Assembly: GCA_028673005.1 (NCBI GenBank) | Contig: CM054116.1 | Location: forward strand, 33,204,854-33,268,853 | Source of the DNA: Tanypteryx hageni | Lineage: Eukaryota; Arthropoda; Insecta; Odonata; Petaluridae | Reading direction: 5' to 3' | Length of the DNA stretch: 64,000 nt | In this document: positions 48,461 through 59,969 of the stretch, in pieces | Layout of the letters: the number at the start of each line of letters is the position of its first letter | How positions within the stretch are numbered: position 1 is the first letter of the stretch | Program-made: the position numbers and the translations under genes | The notes under the pieces: model-generated | The model's database searches: none | What the model was told of the DNA's origin: nothing | The model's input: the letters and a program-made list of their open reading frames with translations, nothing else

Positions 48461-49094
48461 TACACACACACACACACACTAGCAGAGATATTAAAGCGGC
48501 ACAGTATTTATTTTGTTGAAAGTTAAAATAACATATCTGAAAAAGAAGTCTGAGAACTAAATAAAACACAGATACTGGAGGCTGTCCGAAAATAATATCT
48601 AAAATCGTAATATATCATCATGCTTTGCCTTTCGTTTATAATACTTCCTTTTAAACAATATTTGTTGTTTTTCCTCCAAGTGCAAGGATGGTTAAGTTAC
48701 GTGGGCTAAAATCTAAAATAAAAATCTAACCTGGATTTATTCCTCAACTTTGGCACAAATGTAACACTCAAAAGGACTGGTGTACTCTGGGGGTTACCAC
48801 TTTTTAAAATAATCAAAAATTTTCCGCATGCAATACACACAGATGAACCATACAATCAAACTTATCTGCAATTAATTAAGTTGCAATCTATTACGTTTGA
48901 CGTTGCTACAACAAAAATTTCATAAAAAGCGCGAAGCGAAGAACGTAATTCTTACGTCTATTTGAAGGTTTAATAGACGCTAATTCAATCGGAGGCAACA
49001 ATGCGGGACGCCTTGGCAACAGCCAGAAAGTGTACGAAAAAGCGATAAAATTTCGAAAAGAAATGCGTATTTCTGACAAATTCTTCCGTGTAAC
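48461..49094. other. (AC)9 run and unassigned DNA after the complex
   Basis: t(ac)9tag at 48461-48482 mirrors the left edge of the complex. The rest has no recognisable gene or repeat boundary. Confidence 0.4.
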
Positions 49095-49430
49095 GTCTAA
49101 ACATCGCAAAAATAAGATATTTTATAGTTTTAGCCGTCGAATAAAGCAAAAATGGAGAAAATTGGTCGATATTTATGTATTTTGATGAATGAACGAAAAG
49201 ATTTTGCACCTTGAAAAATCGAAAATCCCGTGTAAACTTATGGGAAAATATAATTTTCTCCCGGAGTCGAATCCGGAACTTTTTCAGGTATGTTTAATTT
49301 TTCTAGGGACCATCTCATGGGTGTTTAACGATTGTGAAAATTTCAGCTCGTTAGGCTTAGTAGATCTGAAGATATTAAGTGAGAAATATTTTAAGGAAAC
49401 GGCAGACTCCCAGCCAGACAGGTTGAGTTG
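49095..49430 (+). repeat. Dispersed repeat, paralogous to 6590-6800
   Basis: It shares aagatattttatagtttt, agccgtc, gcaccttgaaaaatcgaaa and gagtcgaatcc with the copy at 6.6 kb. Its later part (tttcagctcgttaggcttag) has the same style as the diverged subrepeats in unit E, suggesting a wider related family. Confidence 0.55.
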
Positions 49431-50340
49431 AAAGAAAAATATTCACTTGTGGTAAGAGAATATAAGGTTTATGTCAGTTTATGTCAAGACATATAGAGAG
49501 AATCAACTTCATAAAGCAGGCAAGTTGTTTGTCCAAGGGTCCATATTGGCTCTTGGCGTCCCATGACTATTCATCCCAGCCTGCTTCCGATCCTGAATTG
49601 TATCATTTACATTCCTCTAAATTGTTGTACCCTATTTTGTATTATTCTTGTTATATAAATATATTTGTCAATATTCTCCTTTATATATACATTATATATG
49701 TTCCTCCTCTGTAAGAAGAGTCTATATATAATAGATATATATATATATATATATAAGGGTGGCAACAAAGTGTTGAAAGCTCCCCAGTGGACACCAAGTT
49801 GAGAACCAAGTTGGCAAGCTGCTGGGGGCGTCAAAGACACATGCAAAATAAAACACACAAAAATATATTTATATTAATAGCTTTAAAAAATGAGATTTTT
49901 AAAGCGAAGGTGACAGCTACCTTAACATGTGATGCATCAAATTAAATGTCTTGACCTGCAAATTTGCAGGAAAATGATAAAATTAAAATCGGTCAAACCG
50001 TTGGCGAGATATTGAGTAATTTTTGCGACCAGCTAAGCTCTGCTCGATGCAGTTGTAGTGGTAGATGTTAAGGTGGTGCTGCTATCAGACATTAGACGTT
50101 GTAGGAAATAACGTGGCACTCCTAGCAGACCTTAGTAAAAGGAAATAAACCTTGCAATCACTGACCTTCATTGTAATGTGACAGAAGACTAACTACCAAG
50201 ACAATATTTAATTTAACCAACCAGGCAATTTATTGACGGGCAACTGCTAGTACATTATGATTAGCTTATCTTACGATTTTCTAAACCAGCATCAGTTGGC
50301 CTAAAAGGGTTGATTAGTTTCTCCAATTTTGTGAAGTAAC
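49431..50340. other. Intergenic stretch with a Helitron-head scrap and (TA)n
   Basis: Bases 49690-49735 hold an inverted head scrap (tcctcctctgtaagaagagt), next to a short (AT)n run at about 49736-49755. Nothing else was recognised. Confidence 0.4.
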
Positions 50341-50344
50341 ATTG

Positions 50345-51640
50345 TGAATTACTGGAGAGGAGCAAAATGAGACAGGTCGTCTCATTAATGGAGGCCCCAC
50401 CGAGATCATATTTCAGGTTCGTTCCTTTTATATTCTACTGCACTACTCTAGTAATCTCAAGTTCATTATCGTAAATTTCTCTTGTATATATCATTTCCTT
50501 CTTTGGTGCCTCTTGTGTAATTGTTATGATGGAAGCATCTAAGAATTCTTATGCTAAGGAATTTTCCATGCCTGCATCAGAAAGGGCCGAACGTCCCCAT
50601 TCTCTTGGAGAAGACAGGTGCAACAAGTCGAATGCCGATCCACCTGTGTTTTCTCTCTCTATCACCTTCTGATCTCACCCAAGTGGTTAATATTCTCTTA
50701 GCTAAATTACCATATTCTGTCGAACTCACAGCCAAATTAACATTTGTCTTTCTCCCTGAGATGTGGTACGTTCGTGAACTCAAATTCATTGCTGACAGTT
50801 ATCTCTTGATTCTCACCCTCACTAAAACCCCTGTTACTTTGCGAGATTTCTGGTCTAACACCATCTCACATAATCTCCCATGGGAGCAATTTCTTTCAAA
50901 AATTTTGGATACATTCTTCTCCAAAAGGGAATTAAAACATCTATTGTCAAAGGTCAAAAGATTGCAACACCCAGATGAATTCCCACATGTATTTCTAGTC
51001 GGTAAAAGCAGCTATCACCATACTGTGTCTTAACTATTCAGAGTCGGCGGTTGTGGAACTCGTCCTCGATAGTGTCAATCCCTTGATGCAATCTACTTTC
51101 CTTTCTGTTGGGAGAACCAGTAATATTGTCGACCTCAACGATCCACTCACACAGTCTGACAAACTCCTCATGAGCAGAAAAGATAATTTCCAAGAAAACC
51201 CTTTATCCTCTAGTGTCTGATCATCCCATTTTCCAAACCCCTGCTAAGGTTCCATCTCAGCCTAATCATAACCACCGTTTTTGGCGTAATTCGCATAATC
51301 TACCAGAGCTTTCCTTTGTTAACTAGTCAGAACCTTCTGAAACACCATTAATTGAGGTATATATTAATTCTCAACCATGCCAAGCCAATACTGGTTCATC
51401 TATTTTCCTAATTGATTGCAAGGAATGGGTCAATATAAATATCCATGGGAATTCTCGAGCACTTGAGAAATGCTTCGTAAATTGCAACGGTCTTTCGGCT
51501 CACCCCTTTCTATTTTGTTCATGGGTTTAGCTAAAAGTTGGAATCCATAAATGTTCGTGGACACAATGGTTTTATTTGGCCGACCTTCTATTTTCTTATA
51601 TTTTAGTCCATGGTTTCATATGTGCAAAGAGAGGTATGAC
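50345..51640 (+). pseudogene. Gag-like ORF and protease remnant of an LTR-type retroelement
   Basis: An ATG at about 50530 opens a frame that shifts near 50640 into a 160-codon frame (50551-51033). This is helix-rich and reads like a capsid region (ELKFIADSYLLILTLT, then LRDFWSNTISHNLPWEQFL). A shift near 51005 leads to ESAVVELVLDSVNPLMQ and so on, ending near 51220. At about 51395 ANTGSSIFLID resembles the protease motif DTGSS with Asp changed to Asn. Upstream, ggaggccccaccgagatc (50390-50407) resembles the leader of Ty3/gypsy elements. No RT, integrase or LTR pair was recognised. The family assignment is inferred from the pattern. Confidence 0.45.
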
Positions 51641-51654
51641 TGTATATCAAAAAC

Positions 51655-52118
51655 ATGTGATGTGGCCACCACATGACTTTCTCCATACCTGTAATATTTC
51701 TAAAAATTCCAAATAGGATACATGATAATAAATATTTTAAGAAACTGCGAGAAAAATTTAGACTTTACAAAAAACAGAAATAAACTCACACCGTAGCTTT
51801 CTGATATTGGATATAGCCACGAAGCTCCAACAATTAAGAAAATAAAAAGGAGCGTTACTAAGGCGTAACTAAGCATCAAGTGTAACTATTGTGACTTCCA
51901 TAAAAATGTCAAATAAAAAATTTCGCGTAGTCCTGATAAATAGTTTTTGAGTTTTGAGCACCCACAAAAAACTGTCACATACACACACACAAACATCATC
52001 GAGAAAATGGTCAAAACGTGTTCAGTGGACCTCAAAATGTGTAGTTCCGTTGAAATCTTGAAATCAATTTTTTTCATGAAAACAATACTTTCCCCTATAG
52101 TACGTATGGAGAAAGTAA
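51655..52118 (+). repeat. Dispersed repeat ending tatggagaaagtaaaaa (copy 3 of 3)
   Basis: It begins near gatgtggccaccacatgac and ends gtatggagaaagtaaaaa. The terminal blocks tgactttctccatac and gtatggagaaagta are inverted repeats. It is shorter than the copy at 32848-33513 because the middle is missing. No coding sequence. Confidence 0.65.
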
Positions 52119-52349
52119 AAAGCAGAGCAATGTAGTACAGGATGTTACATTGAAGTTGTGTGTTATGAGTGTAACCTCAATAGAATGAGTACAACATATA
52201 ACAAGAACTTAATTATAGCGAGTGAAAACTCGATCAATTTCTTAAAGTTATTTATACAGGATTTACTTTTCAGATATAATCAGTGCTCATTAGAACAAAT
52301 AATTTCATGAATTTTATAAATTCTCGCTATATCAAAGTTTACTTTTTCA

Positions 52350-55249
52350 CAAACACTTGTTTCATCTCCTTCACTTTCACTGTCGGATGAAGGCACATAC
52401 TCTCGCATCAGTACCACAATTTTCTGGGTAGTCATTTCTTCAAAATGGGATCCTCATCATCGACCGGATGAAATTATTCAGCAGTCAAACATGCACTCGT
52501 AAGATCTGCCATAGTGATTCGTAAACCCTGGATTGTACTGTCTTCTAGTGAATCATGTTGAATTTTTTTCAGTAAGTTCAGTGTCTGCCCAACAGTTACT
52601 TATGGTTCCTGGAGAAACTTCATCCCATGACAGTTTGATTATATCAAATGATCCATCATTGCTGATGCTCTCTACTATCTTCTTCACTTTGTGTCACCTG
52701 TAGTGTGCCTTGAAGCCCCTAATAATGCCAGCATCAAGAGGTCGCAGAAAGCCAGTGCAATTATGCAGCAGGATATCGAGTTTCACATTACTAAGGTCCA
52801 AGGTGACAAGCTGCATTGCCTAGAAGAGTGATTCCCAACCTTTTTTGCATGGAGGAACCCCTACAATAATTTTTCATATCCCGAGGAACCCCTACCTATG
52901 AAAACGTTTACAGGCCAGAAAAAGTTGATAGCAGGGAGCTCAATTCAATTACATTGTAAGAAAAAAATTGAAGCATTTTTCCTGTCTTTTTTAATTATCT
53001 AATCTTTTTTTTCAAATATCAAATCAAAATAAAGTTTACTTAAACAAAAATAAAGTTCACATCCAAAGTCAATATAAAGTTTACTTTCAGTGTCATACTT
53101 GGGCTTGTTTCTTTTTGTACAAATGTTGAATTCTTGGCCAAATTTTTGACAAACACACTCGCAGTCCTTCCTCGACAGACAGCAGACGATTTATTTCTTT
53201 CTTTTTAATGTTTTTCAGACATGAGAAAGCTTGTTCACAGACGTAAGAAGTTGAAAACTGGAGTAAGATGTTCACTGCTTTTGCTGAGATCACAGGATAC
53301 TCTCCTCTTACTGAAATCCAAAACACATCAGGTGACACTTCATTGAATTTTATCTTCCAAGTTTGATCGCACTGTAGTTCAGTCAGTTATTCTTCTTCTT
53401 GAAGACTGAGTAAATTTTGTGAATTTGGTGAGAACTACAGGCCTACTAATAGTATTATAAGAAACAGGAACTTTGTCAATTTCACTTTCAGCCTCTTTGC
53501 CTTTCATTGTTTTCACTATTATTTTACAATCAGGTATTATTAAGCTTTCAGCAATAGTATGACTTTTTATTTTTTGTGCAACTAGCTCAGCTACTAAAAC
53601 TTAACATTGTTTGCCTTGTGAATCTAAAAGTCGTTGAAAGTAATAAACTGTTTTATGATGATTAGTAGTGAAGTGTCGATTTAACTTGGCCGGGGCCATA
53701 GCTGTGTTAGTTAGTCTTTTCCCGCAAACAGTGCACAATGGAAAGGGGCAATTTTCGTCTCCAGTCCATGTAAAAACCATGGCCAAGTAACTGTCATTGT
53801 AAAGGGGAATTTTTTTAATATCAGTCACTTCTCTTCCTGCTTTACTCGTACTTGGCTCTGATAATTTTGATTCATTTTCACTGTATTCTCCTTTACTGAC
53901 GCGCCTTCTTTTCATGTACTTCCACATTTTTCTATCTTCAACAGCCATATGAAAATACTGTTACAGGGGTGGGATTTTAGATACTCTAAAACAACCACGG
54001 TTTCGGTAAAAACGCTAATTACAAAACTACACAAAGACTACTAATCTACAAAATAGCAAATGACCGTAATGTGCACTAAACACCACTCGCGAAATCACTC
54101 CCGAAAATAAATCACTCTGAGTATCACTATCGCTGAGATCCGTGGAACCGCACTGTTTACTCAAGACTGACTCAGTTGCCCGATCGTCACTCTTTAAATA
54201 AAGTAAAAGAACCTTCTCGAACAATCTGGTAGCAGACACATTACAACTAAATATAACCTTAAATACAAGCTGACCAAAACAAAACAATGAGGCAGTTGGT
54301 AGCGCACTGAGGTTACTCCAGTATTGCCAATTGCTGGGAAAAAATTCCCGCGATATTCCAAAATTTTTATTTATTTATTGTTCAATTTCTCGCGGAACCC
54401 CTGACGATGGTCTGCGGAACCCTCGAGTTCTGCAGAACCCTGCTTGGGAAACACTGGTCTAGAAGCAGAAGTACATTATGCTTCTTTATTTTCATTTTTT
54501 GTTGAAGTTTTTAGCAACTCACCAATTCAATTGTTGTCATCCATGCTTTACTATTGTCTGTAAGTCATGTAAAGCAATGACTTGAAATTCTTAAAGTATC
54601 AAGGATTTACGGCCCTTCCAACCATCGTCACAATCCCTTTGTCACTCCCATCAGAACTTGTACAGAATGCAAGAGTGATCCAGGCTTTTATTTTTTTACA
54701 GCCTTTCAGACCCACTTGAGATGGTTTTGTCATGCTGCATTCTATAAAACAGAGCAGTCTTATCCATGTTATATCTTTTCTATCATATGTTTTTACAATG
54801 TCAAAAATACTTTGTTGACCGCCTTCAACTGCTTTTTTGGCATCCTCAGTAAAACGCTGCATTTCTTTTATTGCATCACTTCATGGCACTGCCTAAAATG
54901 ATGTAACTACCCACTGCTATACATGAAGTCTGTGATGCCCAGCTGATCTCCCATTAACTTTGCCTGCTCCTTAACAACTCCATTTTTCGCATTCACTTGC
55001 CCTATCCAAATACATAGCTAACCCATCCTCTAGCTTTTCAAGTTTTGAGTCATTAAGCCATTTTACAGTTCCACTTGTTTGATTCACCCACTTATCCTTT
55101 TCACTCAGGATATCCCCACACTGCTTATGGGTTTTCCCCATTAAGTAGAAAAATAGTTTGCAATAATTTGCTGGCTGCATTCAGGATATCTCTCTTTGTA
55201 CTCGAACACCTTTTTTTTCATTAACACTCAGCAATGCTCTCTTACTCAT
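52350..55249 (-). pseudogene. Second Tigger/jerky-like transposase, split by a hAT insertion
   Basis: The start codon is at 55249-55247 (MSKRALLSVNEKKGVRVQ, then a stop). The DNA-binding part is at 55180-54971 and the catalytic part at 54862-54599 (IKAWITLAFCTSSDGSDKG). After the hAT at 52826-54456, the frame resumes near 52800 with NCTGFLRPLDAGIIRGFKAH and runs to about 52350. Stops and shifts mark it as dead. It differs from the Tigger at 20-22 kb. Its own terminal repeats were not located. Confidence 0.75.
52826..54456 (-). mobile_element. Internally deleted ZBED-type hAT element inside the Tigger
   Basis: The ends gagtgattcccaacc and (reverse strand) cagtgtttcccaagc are inverted repeats. 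The flanks gcctagaa (52818-52825) and gtctagaa (54457-54464) agree at seven of eight bases. Minus-strand 53948-53601 codes the N-terminus with a BED-type finger (Cys-x2-Cys, His-x4-His) and 53338-53093 the C-terminal dimerisation domain (YVCEQAFSCLKNIK). The catalytic middle is missing, so it cannot move itself. Confidence 0.85.
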
Positions 55250-56050
55250 CTTGAGAAGTTAACAAATTCCAGACAGTGGGGAAATTGGTAGCCGAGGACT
55301 TACTTGGATGAATTCCCTAAGAGGTCTAAAATTTCTGAGAACCCATTAATACAGTGACAAAATTCTAAACACGCCAAAAAAATTTTTAAAAAGCCCAAAG
55401 GTTTGTCTTAGGGTGCTCTATCCAGAGTACAGAATCATGATAGCTACCAGGCTGGCCTCCCACTTGATTGTTTTACCCTTAAAAGACAGAGTCAACAGTG
55501 AAATGTAGCTCCAGATGGCCAGGCATTTAAATAGAGTGTTTATATAGATTGCATCATTTAACATTACATTTCTCAAGAACTATAAACAATAAAGCATTCA
55601 GATAAAAAATATGAGATAGAAAAATATACAATCCAATTTAGGTTTAAAATTTTAAAAGAGAACTTTTAAAAAATTCCTGAAGAAAAATTCTAAGAAAGAG
55701 CTATGCTTACTACTGGTCTGACAACTCGGAACTGAATGCAAGATATTTTTCGAAGACCTTTCTATTTACAAATAAAAATAACGTTTTTACCGTAGAGGGC
55801 TTCTAATCCAGTCTCCCGAGACTGTTTACTTTGAAGAGAGAATTCCGATGTATCTGTGCACACATTGGGTTACATAAGCCAAGTTAGGAATTATTTTACC
55901 AACACAATATAAACACTAGATGTAGTCTGTCACAAACAATATCAAGTGGCAGACCTAAAATATCCTAAAAAATATCATACGAATTTCTGCAATGGATGTG
56001 AAGCTAACTTGCTCTGAATTGGCTAGAGTCCCTCCGAGACATATGTATTC
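55250..56050. other. Intergenic stretch, nothing definite
   Basis: Probably includes the 5' non-coding part of the Tigger element. No gene or RNA gene was recognised. Confidence 0.3.
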
Positions 56051-56054
56051 CTCA

Positions 56055-56340
56055 CTGCCAACAGTAGGGTGGCAGTGGTGGAGTGTTGGTCTTCCATGCA
56101 ACAGTTCCAGGTTTGAATCTGGCAGAGGTTCGATTTTTCACCGTCTAGTTCTCTACTTGTGTGGTTTAAGGAGACCATGCAAGTCAGCACTCTGTGCTTT
56201 GGAAGGGGCATGATGCAGTTGGCCCCATTGGTGCTCTTTGTAAAGAGTAGGCTAATGCCAGCACCGGGTTTCTTTCCTTTCTGTAAAGAGTTATAGCTAT
56301 AATAATCCTAGAGGTTGATTAGCTAGAAATTGCAAACACA
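56055..56340 (+). repeat. tRNA-derived SINE, second subfamily
   Basis: A tRNA-like head (gtggcagtggtggagtgttgg, then a degenerate B box aggtttgaatc) leads into the same body as the SINE at 35.7 kb (gtggtttaaggagaccatgc, gttggccccattggtgctct, aatgccagcaccgggttt). The tail is gaggttgattagctagaaat, shared with 19900-19925. Confidence 0.7.
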
Positions 56341-56649
56341 AAAAACCGTTAATAATGAATACATTTACCGGGATGCATGTACTCAACACTAATGATAAGG
56401 GTTAAATCCCAAACTGACCAGGGCTGGGCACTAACCAAACTATTGTTACACCAAGGACAAGACAATTTGCACAGAATGTCTTGACTTTACCACCCCATCA
56501 AATACGACTTCTCCATTCTTCTACCCCTGGTAAGTTGTTCCCGTAGGGGTGAACCCTCGTTTTCAACATCAACCCACTTTTACCAGATTGCGGCAGCAAA
56601 ATAAGGATGGAATTGCTTCCTGAAGGGGAAAAAGGAAACATCCGTGTCT

Positions 56650-56880
56650 TCATCCTGATACCCGATGCCTGAAAAAGTCATCGGGTACGAATCCTGCGCA
56701 AGTAAGATTTTTCCAAGGTCGCCCGGCCCCGTTTGTGTGGTTTGAGGAGACCGCGCAAATTCAGCTGTTCCGTCCTTCGGAAGGGACGTTAAGCTGTTGG
56801 CCCTCCTGGTGTTCTTCGTAAGAGCAGGCAAATGCCGGCACCAGGTTTCCCTTCTCCGGCTATTCATTGCACTACCTCTG
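56650..56880 (+). repeat. tRNA-derived SINE copy, 5'-truncated
   Basis: It matches the SINE at 35735-36108 from just before the B box (gggtacgaatcc at 56683-56694) through gaagggacgttaagctgttg to gccggcaccaggtttccc. The A box is missing, so the copy is not expected to be transcribed. Confidence 0.75.
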
Positions 56881-57060
56881 AGATACCCACTGTGCGTAGG
56901 ACAGAGGAGAATCGGCTGGGCATTCAAATTCAAATCCTACACAAGTGATTGTGCTTTTGGCTGTACAGTATCTCTGTTTACTTTGAGTTAATGCACTTTA
57001 TTTCAAGCCCAAGATGTTCGGAATTAAGTGTAAAAGCAGTGGTGATGTAGCTGCTAAGCA

Positions 57061-57428
57061 CTAGGCGATAACGATTGAAACAAAAGTGAAAATAATTGAT
57101 AGAGGAGAGCTATTAGATGAGATTACGAGTTGTAAGTCCTTTAATTGAATGCTGTGGCCGGTTTCAAAAATATGATTAGCGACGCTGGATTTCTCAAATC
57201 GGTTGTATTTATAGTGGGCTAGGTGTTCCTTGAAGCGAGTGACCAGCTTTCTCCTAGTTTGGCCTATGTACTGTTTGGGGCAATGCGAACATTGAATTTT
57301 GTAAATTCCTGACTTGTCTAAAATTTCTGTTTTGTCTTTTGTGTTGCCCAGAAAATAGCTCTTTAAATTCCCTAGAAAACCTTCACATTTATAAGAATCG
57401 TGATACAGTGATGAACAGTGACACTGAC
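57061..57428 (-). pseudogene. Penelope-like element fragment: GIY-YIG domain, open frame
   Basis: The minus strand is open from about 57428 to a stop at 57063-57061, but has no start codon. It shows SGIYKIQCSHCPKQYIGQTR, TRFKEHLAHYKYNRFEKSS and VANHIFETGHS, the full core of the PLE-type GIY-YIG nuclease with its two Cys before YIGQT. The RT part is absent. This is a different PLE family from the copies at 7 and 35 kb, and the least mutated. A hammerhead-like motif lies 180 bases away on the other strand. Confidence 0.82.
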
Positions 57429-57607
57429 TTTAACAAGACACTTTACAGACTTATTGACCAGAGATAATACACATGCGCCTCTGTTGTTTCGTTTTTTTGT
57501 TCTCACTCCACCCGTGCTTTTTGTCTTTCTTTTGCCTTTCGTTCTTTCTCCACCCTTGGTCTCTCCACTCCGGCACAGTCGACTTTGGTCGCTGTCGAAG
57601 GAACGTC

Positions 57608-57648
57608 GCCTTTGAAGATGCCCACTTAGTGGGCGAAATGCATCGGGC
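57608..57648 (+). ncRNA. Hammerhead ribozyme-like motif next to a PLE
   Basis: The order of parts is: stem I 5' strand gcct (57608-57611), core ttgaaga (57612-57618; the consensus is CUGANGA), one extra t, stem II gcccac/gtgggc (57620-57625 with 57629-57634) closed by tta, then gaa (57635-57637), a palindromic stem III atgcat (57638-57643), c at the cleavage position (57644), and stem I 3' strand gggc (57645-57648). PLEs are known to carry minimal hammerheads with a very short stem III. Two departures (first core C is T; the extra T) make self-cleavage doubtful. It lies on the strand opposite to the neighbouring PLE frame. Confidence 0.45.
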
Positions 57649-57729
57649 TATTACTACTTGTTTTTTGGCTGGAGTTTTTAACTTTCATTCAAAGAATGGA
57701 GAAAAAATAAAAGATTTTTCTTGCACCAC

Positions 57730-58450
57730 GTAATTTTCTCAATTTTTCTTAGACAAGATGTTTCTTTTGGCTGTTATCTATGCCCAAATCTCAAGTTTTC
57801 ATCCAATTTTAAACACCTTTAAAATGATAACCTCACTATTACCATGCAGAAAGTGCATTTACGTCACTGTTTAACAACTTCGAACCTTCTTTACTTTGGT
57901 TATTATTGTTTGTGCTGCATGACTCACTTAATGACAAGTTTCGCTAAATGAAAAGCTCTTATAAACCAGATTATGTGGGGACATAGTACCAATAAATAGT
58001 TTAAATTGCATTATAGGTATACTTCATTTTGAAAAGATTACTTTCTTATTATAAGGGGAAAATTACATATTTGCCCAACCTTTGATTTAATTTTAAAAAT
58101 GTGAAAAAATGGAGCAATTACACAAGTAAATAAGGTAATGCTTCACAGTACTAAGTGATGTAACTGGCTCTTGATATTCTATGGTTTGAGTGACCACTTT
58201 ATGTGAAGACATTGATGCATAAAGGCAACATTAAAAATTTATCTCTACAAAAAATGGTGTAAAATAGTTAAAGTAACAATTGTTAACATCATTTAATGAA
58301 AAGCTAACCATATTACTACAATTCAAAAATTGTATACATGAAAAAAACTATATCATCTGTTCTTTAACATATTAAGAGTTGATGAGATAATGACAAGTTT
58401 GTTAAGAGCATTTTCCATAAGGTCTGTAATGCATTCATTATGTAAGATGA
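57730..58450. other. Intergenic stretch, nothing definite
   Basis: No exon was recognised. A cgctaaatgaaaagctctta patch near 57936-57956 resembles internal Tigger-type sequence and may belong to the element that follows. Confidence 0.3.
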
Positions 58451-58454
58451 TGTA

Positions 58455-59966
58455 AAGGCAAGCCTCGCTTAGCACAAGAGAGGTGTTCCAATATATCTGT
58501 GCGCTAACTGCATTTTCGCTAAACGAAGTTTGCATCATGGCACTTATCCCAGTTGATTTTTACTTTTCAGAAAATACAGTTTTTATCTTGCAACTTATAT
58601 AATGATAGGACATTTTTATATACTTATTTAAAGTCATAAAAACAAATCATATGACAGTTGTTTTTAGTGTATTTTCCAGCAACTATGCAAAAAAGTCTGA
58701 AAACTAGAAAAAACGGCTGTGCACATTATACATAGGAAAACAAGTTAATACATGTGACTTTAAAAATGTTTTATGCCTAGTATTATGATTCTTCAATTCC
58801 TACATTCTTCAGCCGACTGATTCACAAGATTTCCTCTCATTCTGTTTAAAAGGCTGAATGTACGTAATTCTGCTAAATCAGATGCCAACCAAAGATTTTT
58901 TATTGCTAAAAACAACAAATTTTCGAGTTTAAAATATTTTTACAGACAGATTTAACGCATAATCAAAAAATCAGTGGCTGGCAAAAGAACATTTTATTCT
59001 TTAGGCAATCTTTCATCTATGCCCCGAGGAATGAAAAGCTTCTGTACAAAAACCGCCCATTTTTGTACACAGTAATTAACTAAAAGCCTCTTGAGGCATT
59101 GATCTCTAAAGCTGAAATAATGGTTCAAATAAATTATGGTTCTCTAGTTAATCAATATACTTTTGGAGTTGATACATTTATATAATGGTCTTTACCAATC
59201 AACAGAAAATTTTCAACTGTACATTTTAATGAGCGTTATAAATATTGATGCATGTTATCAACTAGGTGCACGTTATTGATGGGGAAATACGGTAATTATT
59301 TATTATGAACATATTGGTGTAAAACAGCTTCAAAAAACTAATTCCTTGTGATAGAAAATCACAATTTTCTAATAACATTTGCTATGAAAAAATGTATTAT
59401 AAAATTAATGAGATATAGAGAATATCTCTCTCTCTCCATAAAATAAAAACGTAATGGTGACCATCATCCTCATATGTAACACTATCTATGACCCTATACC
59501 GCATAACTTCAATCACATTTTAAAATTATTTAGAATAGTTGTACGAATATGGGATTTGTACCAACAACATCTAAAAGAATGAAAATTCTGTTTCCTACCA
59601 TCGATTTTTAAATATGCGTTGAATCTGTCTACAGATTCCTTTTGAACATGAACATTCCACGTATTTTTCAGGTTAATCTTTTGTCGTCAAGTGAAATTGG
59701 ATTCTTGATAATTTCAGCATACAGTAAACCACTTAAAGGTTCCCATCATCTCAAAAATAAATAACAACAAATTTATCTTGGGTATCACTGAACAGAAAGT
59801 GAAGTGCGAATGAAAGTGAGAAAGATGTTGGGACCGTAATAAAAGATCTTAGCATTTAGGAACCTGATTTTATTAATTTTCAAAAATTAAAATTTTAGTC
59901 ACAAGATGCCAACAGCACTATACCAAAAATGCTTTAAAAGAACATGCGCTAAACGAGGCATACCTG
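58455..59966. mobile_element. Non-autonomous Tigger/pogo-like element
   Basis: The left end aaggcaagcctcgcttagc and the right end (reverse strand) caggtatgcctcgtttagc form an inverted repeat. TA flanks both ends (58453-58454 and 59967-59968). The 1.5-kb body has no recognisable transposase. Its termini are close to those of the outer element at 20095-23705. Confidence 0.7.
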
Positions 59967-59969
59967 TAC

